Part shown: piece by piece, positions 23,106 to 33,758 of the stretch
How the letters are laid out: the number at the start of each line of letters is the position of its first letter
Numbering within the stretch: position 1 is the first letter of the stretch
From: Magnaporthiopsis rhizophila
Lineage: Eukaryota > Ascomycota > Sordariomycetes > Magnaporthales > Magnaporthaceae
Reading direction: 5' to 3'
Length of the DNA stretch: 64,000 nucleotides
Assembly: GCA_003049465.1 (NCBI GenBank)
Contig: PYSS01000029.1
Coordinates: 241,149-305,148 of the forward strand
Notes under the pieces: model-generated
What the model was told of the DNA's origin: nothing
What the model saw: only the letters and a program-made list of their open reading frames with translations
The model's database searches: none
Program-made: the position numbers and the translations under genes

Positions 23106-24627
23106 CGCTCACTGGCGATCCTCTTCAGTCCAGGCTCGTCAACCAGGGACTGTCAAGGAGCTCTGCTGGGGCTGTGATGCAAATCTCAACCGACTTGGTG
23201 ACTCGTAGTCGTGATGTCTCGATGCGTTGCTGTTTCGCGGCTTGCAACTCCCCGAAGAGCATGCTGCATCCACAGGAAAAGCACGGCCGTTTGCTTCTTA
23301 TACATATATGCGCAGTCGCTGACATGCAGCAACGGCTTGGCCAAGGCGGGATGCCGGTGGTTTCAACGGTGCTTGGCACGCCGGGCTGACCGATTGCCAG
23401 ATCGGGAGGCGAGGAGAAGGGACGAAAGCAAAATATGGCAGGTCCGTCAAGTCATCACGCAACTGTTATCCCTTTCTAGGCCTAACGGTCGACTGGCAAG
23501 CCCGATTCAGCCCCGTTTCTTGCCAAGTCGGCAGAAGAAAAGCCAGGCCAGTCACGGGGCTGAATATCGCCAAGCACAGACGCATATGCACGCTTTGATG
23601 CCCGATGCCTCTGCGTCAGCCGCACGACCGAGAGACATGTCACAGATGTACGTGCCAACTCTGCCAAACACAGAGTTGCGCAAGCAGGGGAGAGGTGGAG
23701 AGTCGGGCCTAGCCCCGGTACTCACGGAGTTGCCGTGCTTCATCGCTGTGGCTTGTTACCTACTATCCCACCTGGCTCGGAGTTTCTACCCCGGCTCTGC
23801 TCCAGGGTCCATCGTACGAACTCCAGCTCAGTATTCATCCCAGGAGACGCGCGTCTTATTTACCAAAGCTCAGCTTGGCCAAATCCAGCCTGGCACGTTT
23901 CCCGCGGCCGAGGGTGCCGTGTTGTCTTATATCTGCTTTTCCGTCCTATGGTTGCCGCCCGAGAGGAAGAATGGAGACTGAGAGGCCTGCAGAGAAGCGT
24001 TCCTCGAGCTCGCCTGATGTTCGGATCAGCCCATCGTCGGCGCAGGCAAAGTTTGCGCCCGAGCGGGAACGTATGGGCCTCCGCTCGGCTTTGCTGGGGT
24101 CACGGGGGAAAACCGTAGGCCTCAAGGATTATCGAAAATGGTGTCTGGACCCGATCTTCCCCGGTCTCTGCCAAGGAGAACGAGATGCATAATCACCTGG
24201 ACCTGGACCTCTTTCGCTTTCTGATCTTAACGTTCTTGCGTCGGAGGCTGCAGCACAGCCCTCTACGGATCGAAGCGGAAGCGGCGAGGTTTCGTCCGCC
24301 CTGCTTTGTCGATGGGTTAAATCTATGCTTCTGCAGTCAAACCGGCGCCGGAAATCTCGGCTGGGCGGTTTGTCTATGGCAAGAGACGGCAGGGGTTGTT
24401 TCAGCTTACAGAAGACCAGTTAGTGCGCAACGAACGGCTCGCTCTGCTGTGTCCCATCGCGCACAACATAAAGAAAGCAATACACCAAAGGAAAAGTGAC
24501 CTTGGCCAAAAATTTTGTTCTTTCCAAAAGGAAGTAGGAAAGGAAACAGGAAAGGAAGAGAAAGGTTGGAAAAAGCTTCCTGTTTGGGCTGCATGCCCAT
24601 CTCCCATATCCCAGCACAGCCGCGTCC
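23106..24627. other. Laccase upstream region and 3' flank of the ankyrin gene
   Basis: No coding sequence or RNA gene is supported. It should hold the laccase promoter. I could not identify a convincing metal- or xenobiotic-response element by eye. Confidence 0.4.
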
Positions 24628-27060
24628 CTATGCAGAGGGCCCAACGCCGGCAGCGTGGCTGACCGGACTCTCCTCTGCATCAAAGAAGACATCTTGCTCG
24701 TCCATATTCTCGTCCGATTCCGCGCTGCCGTCTTCCTCCTCCCCTTCCTCCCAATCCTCTTCGTCTTCCAACTCCTCTTCTTCTTCCCACTCCTCTTCCG
24801 ATTCCGATTCCGATCCCTCCTCGGGCCAGGGCTCCAGCGATGCCCGGGCGGCGGCGGCAAACAAGCGCTCAAAGGCTTCGCGGAGCTCGTCCGTCGGGGG
24901 AGGAGACCGGTTTCCAAACCAGGAGCGCATATATCTCCCATTGTAATTGTCACTGCTAACATTGAAGCCCCTCAGGTCCAGGCTGGACACGATATCCATT
25001 ATCGCGGCGTCGCCATGGTGAGCCGCTATGTCTAGGATCGTCCTACGACACCGCCCCGTCTTCAGACGATGGTCGGCGCCGTACTCGAGAAGCACCCGGA
25101 GAGACGCGTGCGAGTTGTAGTGGATACTCGTGTGCAGAGGGGTATAACCGCGGGTGCTGCGGGCATCGATGATCGCCCCGAGTTCGCAGAGTGTTCGGAT
25201 AGCATCGGGAGCGTTGAGCAAGGCGGCGTGGATTAGCGGTTGCAAGTCTGAGTCTCCACAGGACGGAGACGCACCAGCTTGCACCAAGGTCCGGATCGCT
25301 GCCACGTTGTTTCTGGATGCTGCGGCCAAAACGGCTACGGTCGAGCGCACATCAGCCCCAGCCTTTATCAGGGCGATTATGATCGAGTCGCTATAGGCGG
25401 CGCTTATGATCGCGTCTCTCAGAACGTGTTTGGAAGAACAATCCGCGCCGTGACGAATGAGAGCACGCACCGAGGCTTCGTCGCCACGGCGGCAGGCCAG
25501 GCTCAGCGCAGTCAGATTCAAGTAGGTTACATTTATGTCGAAGGATGGGTCCTGTGCCGAGCTTGAAAGAAACCCGTCGATGGGCATGGGGCAAATCCCG
25601 CTGACGACCTTGTGCAAAAACGGTATCTCCGAGTCTTCCAGATAGTCGTTGATGTTCAACAAGCGGCCGATTTCTTCCCATGCCGCCCGTTGATGGTGAT
25701 GCATCGACATCCCGAGGAGTGCCCATGCCGCCATGTCTCGTGCACTACGGCCGTTGATATTCTCCTGATCAAGATCAGCACCTGCAAATAAAAGATACTT
25801 GACAGCCTCGGCAAGCCCGCAGCCGAGATCGTGTCTGACGATCCATAACCCAAAGGCGATATGCAGGCTGGAGCTTCCGTCGGTCGGGTCAATGTCGCGG
25901 GCCGCCAACGGATCCAGATCGAGCAGCCGCCTCACAGTGGGCAAGTCACACCTGATAAGGGCTTCGAGGAGTTGGGGGCGGGGGCCGCCGTCGGCCCTGG
26001 TGTGGACAAGGGCGATTTTGAAGCGCCAATGACTCGAAGATTCGACCAGGAGATGGAGTGGCGGCAGTGCGCACCAGGCCGGAAACGCGTACGAGACCTG
26101 GACGTGCGCCTTCCCTTCCTTGGCGCAATGGCGAGAATCACAAGTCGCCATTGTGGCTGGCCCGCCGTTGTAGCCGACGAATAGGCCGCCAAGGTAAGCC
26201 TTGAGCATGGTCGGGATCAGGTTGGATGCCCTACCACCGCGGGCAGGCGGGCCATGACAACAGCAGGGGCAGTCGTCGGCGCAACTGGCTTTGGAAGGGC
26301 GGAGGTTGATGAGAAATAGTGCGTGGGAGGAAAACGAGCCTTCGCGTCTACCGTGCTGGCTTGCAGCCGAAATCGGTCTCTGCTGGGTGCTCGGTTTCGA
26401 GTGGGTGGAATGACCGCCCCTGAAGCGCGTTCTATACATATCACAGCTCCTTTCGACCGCCATCATTTGCATGACCATGTATAGATCATCCAGCCGCTTT
26501 GTGTTTTGCTCGGTCTTGTTCAAGACGGACTCTACCGCCCCGGACAAGACGTCAACCTTGGCTTGCGTCGCGGCGTGGCTCTGCGGTAGCAAGACTTTGA
26601 TGTCGGCCAGCTCGAGCTGTATGCGCGAGGCGGAGGCCGACGTTGAGGAAACAAGGACGTCGTTGATCTTGGTGCGCACCTCACGCAGCTAGACCCTGAG
26701 GCTGGCGGCGTTGGACTCTCGCAGCACCCACTTGACGCGCTTCCAAGACCCCTTTTCCGCCTCGAGTTTTTTCGCGAGCGAATCCAGCTCCGCCAACCTC
26801 GCCTTCGCGTCGCCGACGAGGCCCTGCAAGCTCTGCAGGGACTCGGCTGCTTGAGGGGTGCCCAGTTTCGAAAGGGCATCGCATGCGTCCTGCACACGCA
26901 GAAGCACGGCTCGAGTGTCGCCAGCCTCGTTGGAGAGCGCCGCAATCAGATCCGGCGCGTTCTTGAGCGACGAGTAGAGCTTGAGCAGCGCGCCCGACGT
27001 TTCGGCGCTGGCCTGGAGGGCGCCGACGACGAGCCCGGCGATTGACAAAGGGTCCGCCAT
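24628..27060 (-). pseudogene. Ankyrin-repeat protein with fungal N-terminal domain, interrupted by an in-frame stop
   Basis: One uninterrupted frame of about 810 codons apart from a TAG at 26689-26691 (codon 124). The start at 27060 reads MADPLSIAGLVVGALQASAE, the signature of the fungal N-terminal domain found in many NLR-type and ankyrin proteins. Homology-like sequence continues in phase on both sides of the stop (ESNAASLRV-stop-LREVRTKINDVL), so this is a nonsense change and not an exon border. Several ankyrin-type units follow, for example LTALSLACRRGDEASVRALI and RGYTPLHTSIHYNSHASLRV. The C-terminus is a very acidic Glu/Asp/Ser-rich tail. CAG to TAG (C to T before A) would explain the stop. 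A sequencing error, or translation of the part after the stop, remains possible. Function is unknown; a self-recognition or signalling role is only a family-level guess. Confidence 0.7.
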
Positions 27061-27637
27061 GATGGATGGAGATAGCCGATTGATGGCAGTGGGATCCAAT
27101 GTTGGCGATGCGAGGAAAGAAAGAACGGAAGAGAAGAAGGAAGGCAGAGCTGAGGCGCAGTTGAGGGCACTGCCCCGCGACTTCTTCCATTTGAGAGCCT
27201 ACCTATCGAGCTGGCCAATGGCAATGGCAGCTAACCGCCGCCACATTGAGGTTTTGCCAGTGATGGAGGGCCACACAGCCTGATCTCTCCGCTCGGGCAC
27301 TACGCAGAATCCCCAACGAGTTAATAGAACAATACATGGATTGACCAACCACACCTGCCCAGATTTTATGCTATTTAGACCTTGTAAGCGCCGCCTCCCT
27401 CCACGGTCTATGATCCAGGGTATCATGAAGCCGCAAATCCTACAGAACAGGCTACCGTGAGAGTGCAAAAGTCGTAAAGAAACCAATCTAAAAGACACGG
27501 CCAACACAGTACAAAAGACATCAGAGGAAACGTCTATCGGGGAATAGCCATGGTGAGAGGGGAAATGGTGGTAAAAAAACAAAAAGAAGAAAAAAACGAG
27601 GGAACCCGAGAAAAGAGGTGCTGTTGACCGACACGCT
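27061..27637. other. Intergenic, no gene seen
   Basis: Upstream region of the ankyrin gene and 3' flank of the helicase gene. Nothing further is recognised. Confidence 0.4.
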
Positions 27638-29515
27638 TTACACATCCTTGGCCTTGCCGCCCCGGGGCTTCCTGGGCGGGTCGGGAACGGCCCTGAGGCC
27701 CGGGACGCCCTTGAGGCCCATCTTCCCGATCGTGGACTTGGCGAGGCCAGGCGTCTCGGGGGCGCCGAGGCCGTCGCGGGCAAAGATGTTGGCCTCCTGC
27801 ACGAGGCGGGCGTCGTTCCAGCCCAGCGCCTTGACGAAGGGCCTGTAGAAGCCCAGCCAGGCCTGGTACGTCTTTGTCTGCCGGGCCTCGTCGAGGCGCT
27901 CGGTGACGTAGTCGACGTCCTCGCGCGACGACAGGTCGGCCTCCTGGTCGATGAAGGTGATGGCCTTCATGACGCGGCGCGGGAAGTAGGTCTCGTGCGA
28001 TGTGACGATGAGGGTGCCGCGGCCCTCGGCGCCGGCGCGCGCGGTGCGGCCCAGCCGGTGTATGTACGACTCCTTGTCCGATGGGATGCCGGCCTGGAAC
28101 ACGTTGGAGACGGCGGGGAAGTCCATGCCGCGCGCGATGACGTCGGTCGCGATCATGACGCCCGACGCGGCGCGGCGGAAGTCCTCGGTCACGCTGGTGC
28201 GCTTGGACTGCGACATGCGCGAGTGCAGCGTCGACACCGCGGGGAGGCCCGAGATCTTCTCGAATACGGCCGCGTAGAAGTCGACCAGCCCGGCGGTGGG
28301 CGCGAACACGATGGCCTTGAAGGAGGCGCCCTTGTCGGCCGATTGGTCGAGCTCGTGGCGGATGGCCCCAACCAGGCCGGCGGCCATGTCCGCAAAGGTC
28401 GGGACCACGACGAGGTGCTGTGGCACGCGCTCGTGCGTGTTGGTCTCGCCGGCGGCGATGGTGGAGATGAACTTGTAGTTCGGGGCGAGGGCGATGCTCG
28501 CCACCTTGGCAACATGGTCGGCCACGGTGGCCGAGAAGAGCATGCCCTGGCGGGGCACCTTGTCCCTGCGCGGCAGGCAGGAGACGATCTTCTTGAGAGA
28601 CGGCAGGAAGCCCATGTCCAGCAGCCGATCCGCCTCGTCCAGAACCAGGGTGTCAAGACCCTGCAGCATGGCGCGGACCTCGCTCTCGCCGCCGTCCTCG
28701 GCGGTAAGGTGGTCGAAGATTCGTCCAGGGGTACCGACCAGAATCTGGCAGCCTCTGCGAATTTGCCTCTCCTCGGTGTTCTTGTTGGTGCCGCCGATGG
28801 CGGTGCAGACCTTGATGGAGGGCAGACGCTGCAGCAACATCTGGGCCTCCTTGGCGATCTGCAGCGCGAGCTCGCGGGTGGGCGAGATGGCGAGGAGTGA
28901 GATGCCGTTGCCGCGGGACGGGTCGCGGTGCAGGAGGCTCTGGATGGCAGGGAGCAGGAAGGCAATGGTCTTGCCGGTACCCGTCTTGGCCTGGGCCAGC
29001 ACGTCGCCACGATCTGTAGCCAGATGGCGGATGGTTGCGGCCTGGACGGGCGTCATGCGGTCGAACTTGAGGTCCTGGATGACAGTGTCGAGGAGGACGC
29101 GGTCGAGCAGATTCTCGTTGGCGAGGTCGGCGAAGCGCGGGGCGTCGCTGTCGGGCGGCGGGGTAGGCGTCCTGGCAGGCGTCGGGGCGGGAGACGACTC
29201 GATAGGCTCCGCCGCCGCCGCCGCAGTCGACATGGCGGCGGTTTGGCCATCTCCATGGCGCGGTCCTCGCTGCTTGAAGCCGCGCGGCCGCAGCGAGTAC
29301 TGGCCCGGTTGCGAGTCGGGCGTGCTGGGTGCCGCGGACCGCTTGCGGCGGTTATTCCTGGGGCGCCTGTTGGGGTTCTCGTTTTCCATGGCGTCGATGC
29401 TGAGGAGGCTGCGTAGGAAGAGTGGTGATGGATTAGCCGCAGTTGACAAGAGTCGCGATGAAGTTGGCAAGAGTCGTAGTGTAGAAAGTCGTGGACGAAT
29501 GGAGAAGCGCAACAT
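27638..29515 (-). CDS. mss116: DEAD-box RNA helicase, Mss116-like, probably mitochondrial
   Basis: About 625 aa from the ATG at 29515. The N-terminus MLRFSIRPRLSTLRLLPTSS is rich in Arg, Ser and Leu and lacks acidic residues, as expected of a mitochondrial presequence. Helicase motifs run in order: Q motif region MTPVQAATI, motif I AKTGTGKT, Ia PTRELA, Ib GTPGR, II LDEADRLLD, III SAT, V ARGMDFP and VI HRLGRTARAG. The C-terminus is Lys/Gly-rich. Mss116 in yeast assists group I and II intron splicing and mitochondrial translation; the assignment rests on the presequence and overall pattern, so a related DEAD-box protein is possible. An upstream in-frame ATG at 29533 lies within what looks like a short 5'-UTR intron ending TTTTAG, which is why I start at 29515. 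Confidence 0.85.
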   Translation of the reverse strand: MLRFSIRPRLSTLRLLPTSSRLLSTAANPSPLFLRSLLSIDAMENENPNRRPRNNRRKRSAAPSTPDSQPGQYSLRPRGFKQRGPRHGDGQTAAMSTAAAAAEPIESSPAPTPARTPTPPPDSDAPRFADLANENLLDRVLLDTVIQDLKFDRMTPVQAATIRHLATDRGDVLAQAKTGTGKTIAFLLPAIQSLLHRDPSRGNGISLLAISPTRELALQIAKEAQMLLQRLPSIKVCTAIGGTNKNTEERQIRRGCQILVGTPGRIFDHLTAEDGGESEVRAMLQGLDTLVLDEADRLLDMGFLPSLKKIVSCLPRRDKVPRQGMLFSATVADHVAKVASIALAPNYKFISTIAAGETNTHERVPQHLVVVPTFADMAAGLVGAIRHELDQSADKGASFKAIVFAPTAGLVDFYAAVFEKISGLPAVSTLHSRMSQSKRTSVTEDFRRAASGVMIATDVIARGMDFPAVSNVFQAGIPSDKESYIHRLGRTARAGAEGRGTLIVTSHETYFPRRVMKAITFIDQEADLSSREDVDYVTERLDEARQTKTYQAWLGFYRPFVKALGWNDARLVQEANIFARDGLGAPETPGLAKSTIGKMGLKGVPGLRAVPDPPRKPRGGKAKDV

Positions 29516-30487
29516 GGCGACTAAAATATGCATGGGAAGGGGTGAGGGAGGGAGCCTACCTTTTGACAATCAGCAGTCGAGTCGAGCGCCGGATGCGACA
29601 AAATTTCTGACCGCCCTTTGGATTCTGCCGAAAGCGGCTCTAGTGGGTCGGCTTTGTTCGAGCTGTTCGAGCCGCTAGTACCCTAACCCTAGATATGGCG
29701 TCTCTTCTTGTTGGTCGTTGTTGCTCGCCTGGCGTTAATTAACAAAGCCCAGATGCACCAGGGCAGTGATGAACTTCTGTTTACGGGATGCTGTATCTCC
29801 GGTCAGGATTCCACAATTTCAGCTTGCTTCAGCCACGACGGTTTGTTAAACGTTGGAAGGCAGACTTGAACTGTGTTAAGCCACAAAAAAGGTTTCCTGC
29901 CAGCATCTCCGAGTCGCACTCTAATCCCATCCTATATCTCCGGTGCATCGAGATGGTAGCTGGGAAAACATGGACTCGACGGGTTGGCCAACATTCAGTA
30001 AGAGAATCTAGGTGGTTTCCGATTTTGTGCTTCCGCGAGAGAATTGAAGGAATACATCCCTATAGAATAGGAAATCACCGTGCCCAACCTATGCGGCAAT
30101 TGCCAGTAGAGAAACGACCTTCCAACAGGAGTAATGCTCTTTCCAACTGGAGATATGCTTTTTCCAACTATAGGAACGTCCGTCTCAACGGAGAAACATC
30201 CTGCTCGGCTCAACCTTGAATCCAAAATCCCAACCGGAGAATGGCCGTAGCTGGACGTATATAGCACCACCCGTTCCCTACCTTTGGTCAGTCCATTCAA
30301 GTGCCAATCCAGTTCATAGTGTAGTAAATCTATTGCTGTCACATGACATATACCATATTCTAACCTTACACACCTACCTTCCCTTCTTTATTCATCCCCA
30401 GCCATCAAAGACAACAGCGGGTTACCCAGCCAACCTGAACGACCTCAAGCCCACAGAGCTACCTATCAGCCAGCCAATCAGCCAACC
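29516..30487. other. Divergent intergenic region between helicase and coiled-coil gene
   Basis: The two flanking genes are divergent, so both promoters lie here. Two telomere-type units CCCTAACCCTA occur at about 29681-29692. No gene is seen. Confidence 0.4.
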
Positions 30488-31489
30488 ATGTCCTCAAGAC
30501 AAGAAATGGACGCACCCATGGCCGGGTACTGCTCCCTCGTCGATGAGGTCGAGCGGCTGCGGCAGGCCAACGCGGCGCTCAAGGCCCTGCTCGAGGCCCA
30601 GAGCCGGGGCATGGCCAAGAAGATGGTGCAGATGAGGCGCGAGCGGCAGCGCATCCGCCTCTACACCCGCGAGGCGCGCGCCGCTGACCGGGCCGCCGCG
30701 GCCGAGGTGCGGCGGCTGCGCGGCAAGGTCAGCCAGTTCGCGGTGCGCGCCCGGGCGGCCGAGGAGCGGGCCGAGGAGGACGAGATCCGGGCAGACGCCG
30801 GCGAGAGCCTCTACCTCGAGGCGGTCGAGCGGGCCAAGAAGGTCGAGGAGGAGGCCGAGGACGCGGCGGCGGCGTCGGACGAGGCGCTCAGGGCGCTGCG
30901 CGACGCGGCCGCCGACCGCGAGAGCGCCGAGCGGCTCAACGCCTACTACGACGCTTCTGCCGCCGCCGTCGCCCGGTCGCGCGCGCAGTGGGCCGAGATC
31001 GCAGTCGACAAGACCAACCAGCTCGCGGCGCAGCTGCGGTGCCGCGCCGAGCAGGCCGAGGCGGAGTTGGCGCGCACGCAGCGTGCCGAGGCCGAGGCCC
31101 GCGCCTTCGGCATGGACATGTTCGAGTCCAGCCTGGGGTGGCGGGCAGAGTGCGAGGCAGAGCGAGCGAGGGCCGACGACCTTGCCGTCCGCGCCCGGAT
31201 GGCCCTCGCCGGCCTGGAGCGCGAGAGGGCCCGTGCCGACGGGCTCGAGTGCTACGCTGCCGTGCTCCTGGAGGAGCGCGACCTCGCCGACAGGGCGGTG
31301 GGGTCGGCGGCGGCTGCTGCTGCCGGGTCGCCAGGACCGGCTGGCGGCTTCAACGCCGGTCTGGCGGCGCCACGGCGCCAGCCGCAGGGCAGCGAGGGGA
31401 GTGACGACTCCACCAGCTCAACCGGCACCGTTGTCCGTTATGAGATGGACGACGACTGGGTCCATGACTTTAAGCTGGTCCGGGAGTAG
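30488..31489 (+). CDS. Ala/Arg/Glu-rich coiled-coil protein, unknown function
   Basis: Single exon, 333 aa, ATG at 30488 (context ACCATGTCC). From about residue 15 to 275 the protein is almost pure helix former (Ala, Arg, Glu, Leu) with heptad-like spacing, for example VEEEAEDAAAASDEALRALR, so a long coiled coil is expected. A Gly/Pro/Ser linker and a short acidic end (YEMDDDWVHDFKLVRE) follow. There is no signal peptide or membrane segment. I do not recognise a family. The start is supported by a good context and by the fall in composition bias upstream. Confidence 0.65.
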   Translation: MSSRQEMDAPMAGYCSLVDEVERLRQANAALKALLEAQSRGMAKKMVQMRRERQRIRLYTREARAADRAAAAEVRRLRGKVSQFAVRARAAEERAEEDEIRADAGESLYLEAVERAKKVEEEAEDAAAASDEALRALRDAAADRESAERLNAYYDASAAAVARSRAQWAEIAVDKTNQLAAQLRCRAEQAEAELARTQRAEAEARAFGMDMFESSLGWRAECEAERARADDLAVRARMALAGLERERARADGLECYAAVLLEERDLADRAVGSAAAAAAGSPGPAGGFNAGLAAPRRQPQGSEGSDDSTSSTGTVVRYEMDDDWVHDFKLVRE

Positions 31490-31827
31490 GGCCGAGCTGA
31501 GGCCGGCATCGTGGTGGTGCTGTCTCGCATTGGCGAGGAGAGGGTTCGTTTTGTTTTAAAAATTATCGCTTTCTGTTTTTGCATTGAGGCCGTAAATGTT
31601 TGCTGTCCGTCGCTGGCTTGGCAACGTTTGGCATGGTGTACTAGAGTACAAAGGAAGAGAGGGCTTATGTAATCCCCGTCCACTCCCCATCAACCCCGCC
31701 TGAAATCGCGACGCGCCTGGATGGCACCAACCCGAGCCACCACCCTTCCATCCGCTCCGTCCAAACCAATGCCCCGGAAGCGCCCGGCCGCTCCGTCCCG
31801 GTAGCCAGCAAACGCAGCCAAGCGACA
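31490..31827. other. Short intergenic region between coiled-coil gene and spc19
   Basis: Holds the 3' flank of the first gene and the promoter of the second, which are in tandem on the plus strand. Nothing else is seen. Confidence 0.4.
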
Positions 31828-32442
31828 ATGTCGCAATCATCAGCAACCCTACAGACATACGGCGACTGCGTCACATCTCTACGCGCCTCTCTCTCCTTCC
31901 TCGAGTCGTCCGTCCAGACCATCGACGCCGGCGTCGCCGACTTTCCCCGCCTCATCTCTGTCCTCAAGACCGTCCGCGTGCGTTTTTAGTTGTGTTGTGT
32001 GTCCCATACCACAAGCCTAGCCTGGGCGCTCGCTGACCTGACAGCACAGCACTACGAGCTCATCCCCGCCCGCACCCTTGCCGCGGCCGAGGCGTCGCTC
32101 CGGTCCGAGATCGGCCCGTTCGTGGAGGTGCTCCTCGACCGCGCCGACGCCCACCTGGCGCGCCAGGCCCGCCGCATCGAGACGCTCAAGGCCAAGGCTG
32201 AGCTGCAGGCCGGCCGGCTGTCGCACGACGACGACGACGGCGGCGGCGGCGGCGGCGGCGCCGCCAGGAAGAAGCAGCAAGTCGCCAGCACCGGAGAGAA
32301 GAAGAGGCAGCTGAAAGGCGAGGCGGCGTTGCGGGCGCGCATGACACGGCAGCGCAAGGAGGCGCTTCGCTACGCCGTCGACCGCCTCGAGACCGAGGTT
32401 GCGCAGAAGGAGCGGGAGCTGCGGACGCGGCTAGGCGAGTGA
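31828..32442 (+). CDS. spc19: DASH complex subunit Spc19
   Basis: Two exons, 31828-31977 and 32050-32442, joined at phase 0 across a 72-nt intron (donor GTGCGT, branch CTGAC, acceptor CACAG), give 180 aa. The N-terminal half matches Spc19: SLRASLSFLESSVQTIDAGV, DFPRLISVLKTVR, then HYELIPARTLAAAEASLRSE and LLDRADAHLARQARRIE. Spc19 is part of the ten-subunit DASH/Dam1 ring that couples kinetochores to microtubule plus ends. The tail is Lys/Arg-rich and includes a Gly run after an Asp run, which is low-complexity and likely disordered. Without splicing, the second exon would appear to start at an unrelated Met in the intron. Confidence 0.88.
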
Positions 32443-33221
32443 GGTCGGAAAGGTCTCCATTCGCACCCGCGAGGGGGCCTTGGGACCCTGCTCTGCTTCA
32501 GACGGACCAGATTCTCGACCTTTGACCAAATGTCGCCCCACCATTTGGGGTCCCGGGTTCATGATTTCTCTGTGCACCCTGATGTGCCCGGCACATGGGC
32601 TGGTATCTCGGCTATCCCAGCACGCAAAGTGGCACCATCTGTTCGTCAAGGCGTCGGTATCTCCTGGTCTGGCTTGATCCAGATGTCATCGCTTCGGGCC
32701 GTTGTGCGTTGCATCAACAGTTCTAGCGCGACCCTCATGTGTCGTATCCGGCATTGATGACTCGTTTTTTACTTTCCTATTTAGCCAAGAGCGTGACATC
32801 TTTCTCGGCACTCGGCAACTCTGCCCCTTGCTCGTCGGCTCTAACTTTACGTCAATGACCTACCTGGAGTCTCGAAATCGCAAGAGCAGATGCGTGGGGG
32901 GCATGATTTGCGCAGGTCAAAAGACGTCACGTGGGAAACAAGTCAAGGGACTCGACTGCCGAGGTTAGGAACCGGGCGGAATGCATGGAAGCAGTCCTGG
33001 CGATCGACGCTCCCATGCACGCCGCCGGTTCAACGCCCGCGTGCTTTTTTTTGGGAAACAAGCTTAGCCATGGCGGCCCAGTGGTGTGGGCCGAGGAAGC
33101 TTGGGGGTACGATGCGGGCCTGAGTCGTGGTCGGATGCCATAGCCGGAGGCATGGATCGACGGTGGTGATGGCCTCGGTGCGCGCACCTACATATCTATA
33201 TAACCGCCCCTTTCTCCAGCA
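32443..33221. other. Intergenic with a TATA-like element near its end
   Basis: No gene is seen. CTATATAA at about 33197-33204 sits 18-25 bases upstream of the next ATG region and is a plausible core promoter element. Confidence 0.4.
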
Positions 33222-33758
33222 ATGCACTTGAGAATTTTCCCTTTCCTCATGGCGGGCGCCATGGCCATGCCCGTCCTCAACCCCGCCACCGACAGCCTCG
33301 AGGCCGCGGATTCTGCGGCCGACGTCAACACGCTCGAGGCGCGGGCGTGCCTGGCGTGCCTGACCGGGCGCCTTACTCTTCCAAAGCCGCGCCAGCGCCC
33401 CGCTCCGGAGAAAAGCCGAACCATACTCACCGCGAGATGCGTATTGGGGGAAGTAAACCCCGCTACTCATGATGGGACCACTCAGCCCGCGCACTGCGCA
33501 TGTTGGAAGGGCAGCCACGGGTCGCGCGAGGCTGGGCAGGAGATATTCGACGCGATCCCGAGGGCCGGGGCCTCCGAGACGGAAGCAACGGGCTTTCCGC
33601 CACGGAGGGTCCGCCAGGGAGATCGCCGGCTTACCAGGGTCATGCACGGAGGTTCGGCATCTGACAGAGCAAGGACCAAGGAAGGGACTTGTTTCGTACG
33701 ATGCCCCAATTTGACCGACGGCATGAGGCTATATCTAGTAGGAGAGGTTCGCACGTAG
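33222..33758 (+). CDS. Small secreted-protein candidate
   Basis: An ATG at 33222 opens a frame whose first 16 residues (MHLRIFPFLMAGAMAM) form a short signal peptide, followed by PVLNPATDSLEAADSAADVN and LEARACLACLTG. LEAR could be a pro-region cleavage site before a Cys-containing mature part. A TATA-like box lies just upstream. The downstream frame (to 33758, 178 aa) is basic and has no recognisable fold, so the true gene may contain an intron or end earlier. An effector-like role is a guess from size and secretion only. Confidence 0.35.
   Translation: MHLRIFPFLMAGAMAMPVLNPATDSLEAADSAADVNTLEARACLACLTGRLTLPKPRQRPAPEKSRTILTARCVLGEVNPATHDGTTQPAHCACWKGSHGSREAGQEIFDAIPRAGASETEATGFPPRRVRQGDRRLTRVMHGGSASDRARTKEGTCFVRCPNLTDGMRLYLVGEVRT

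Noticed and set aside
29681..29692. Telomere end
   Set aside because: Only two units, flanked by unique DNA and genes on both sides, so not a chromosome end.
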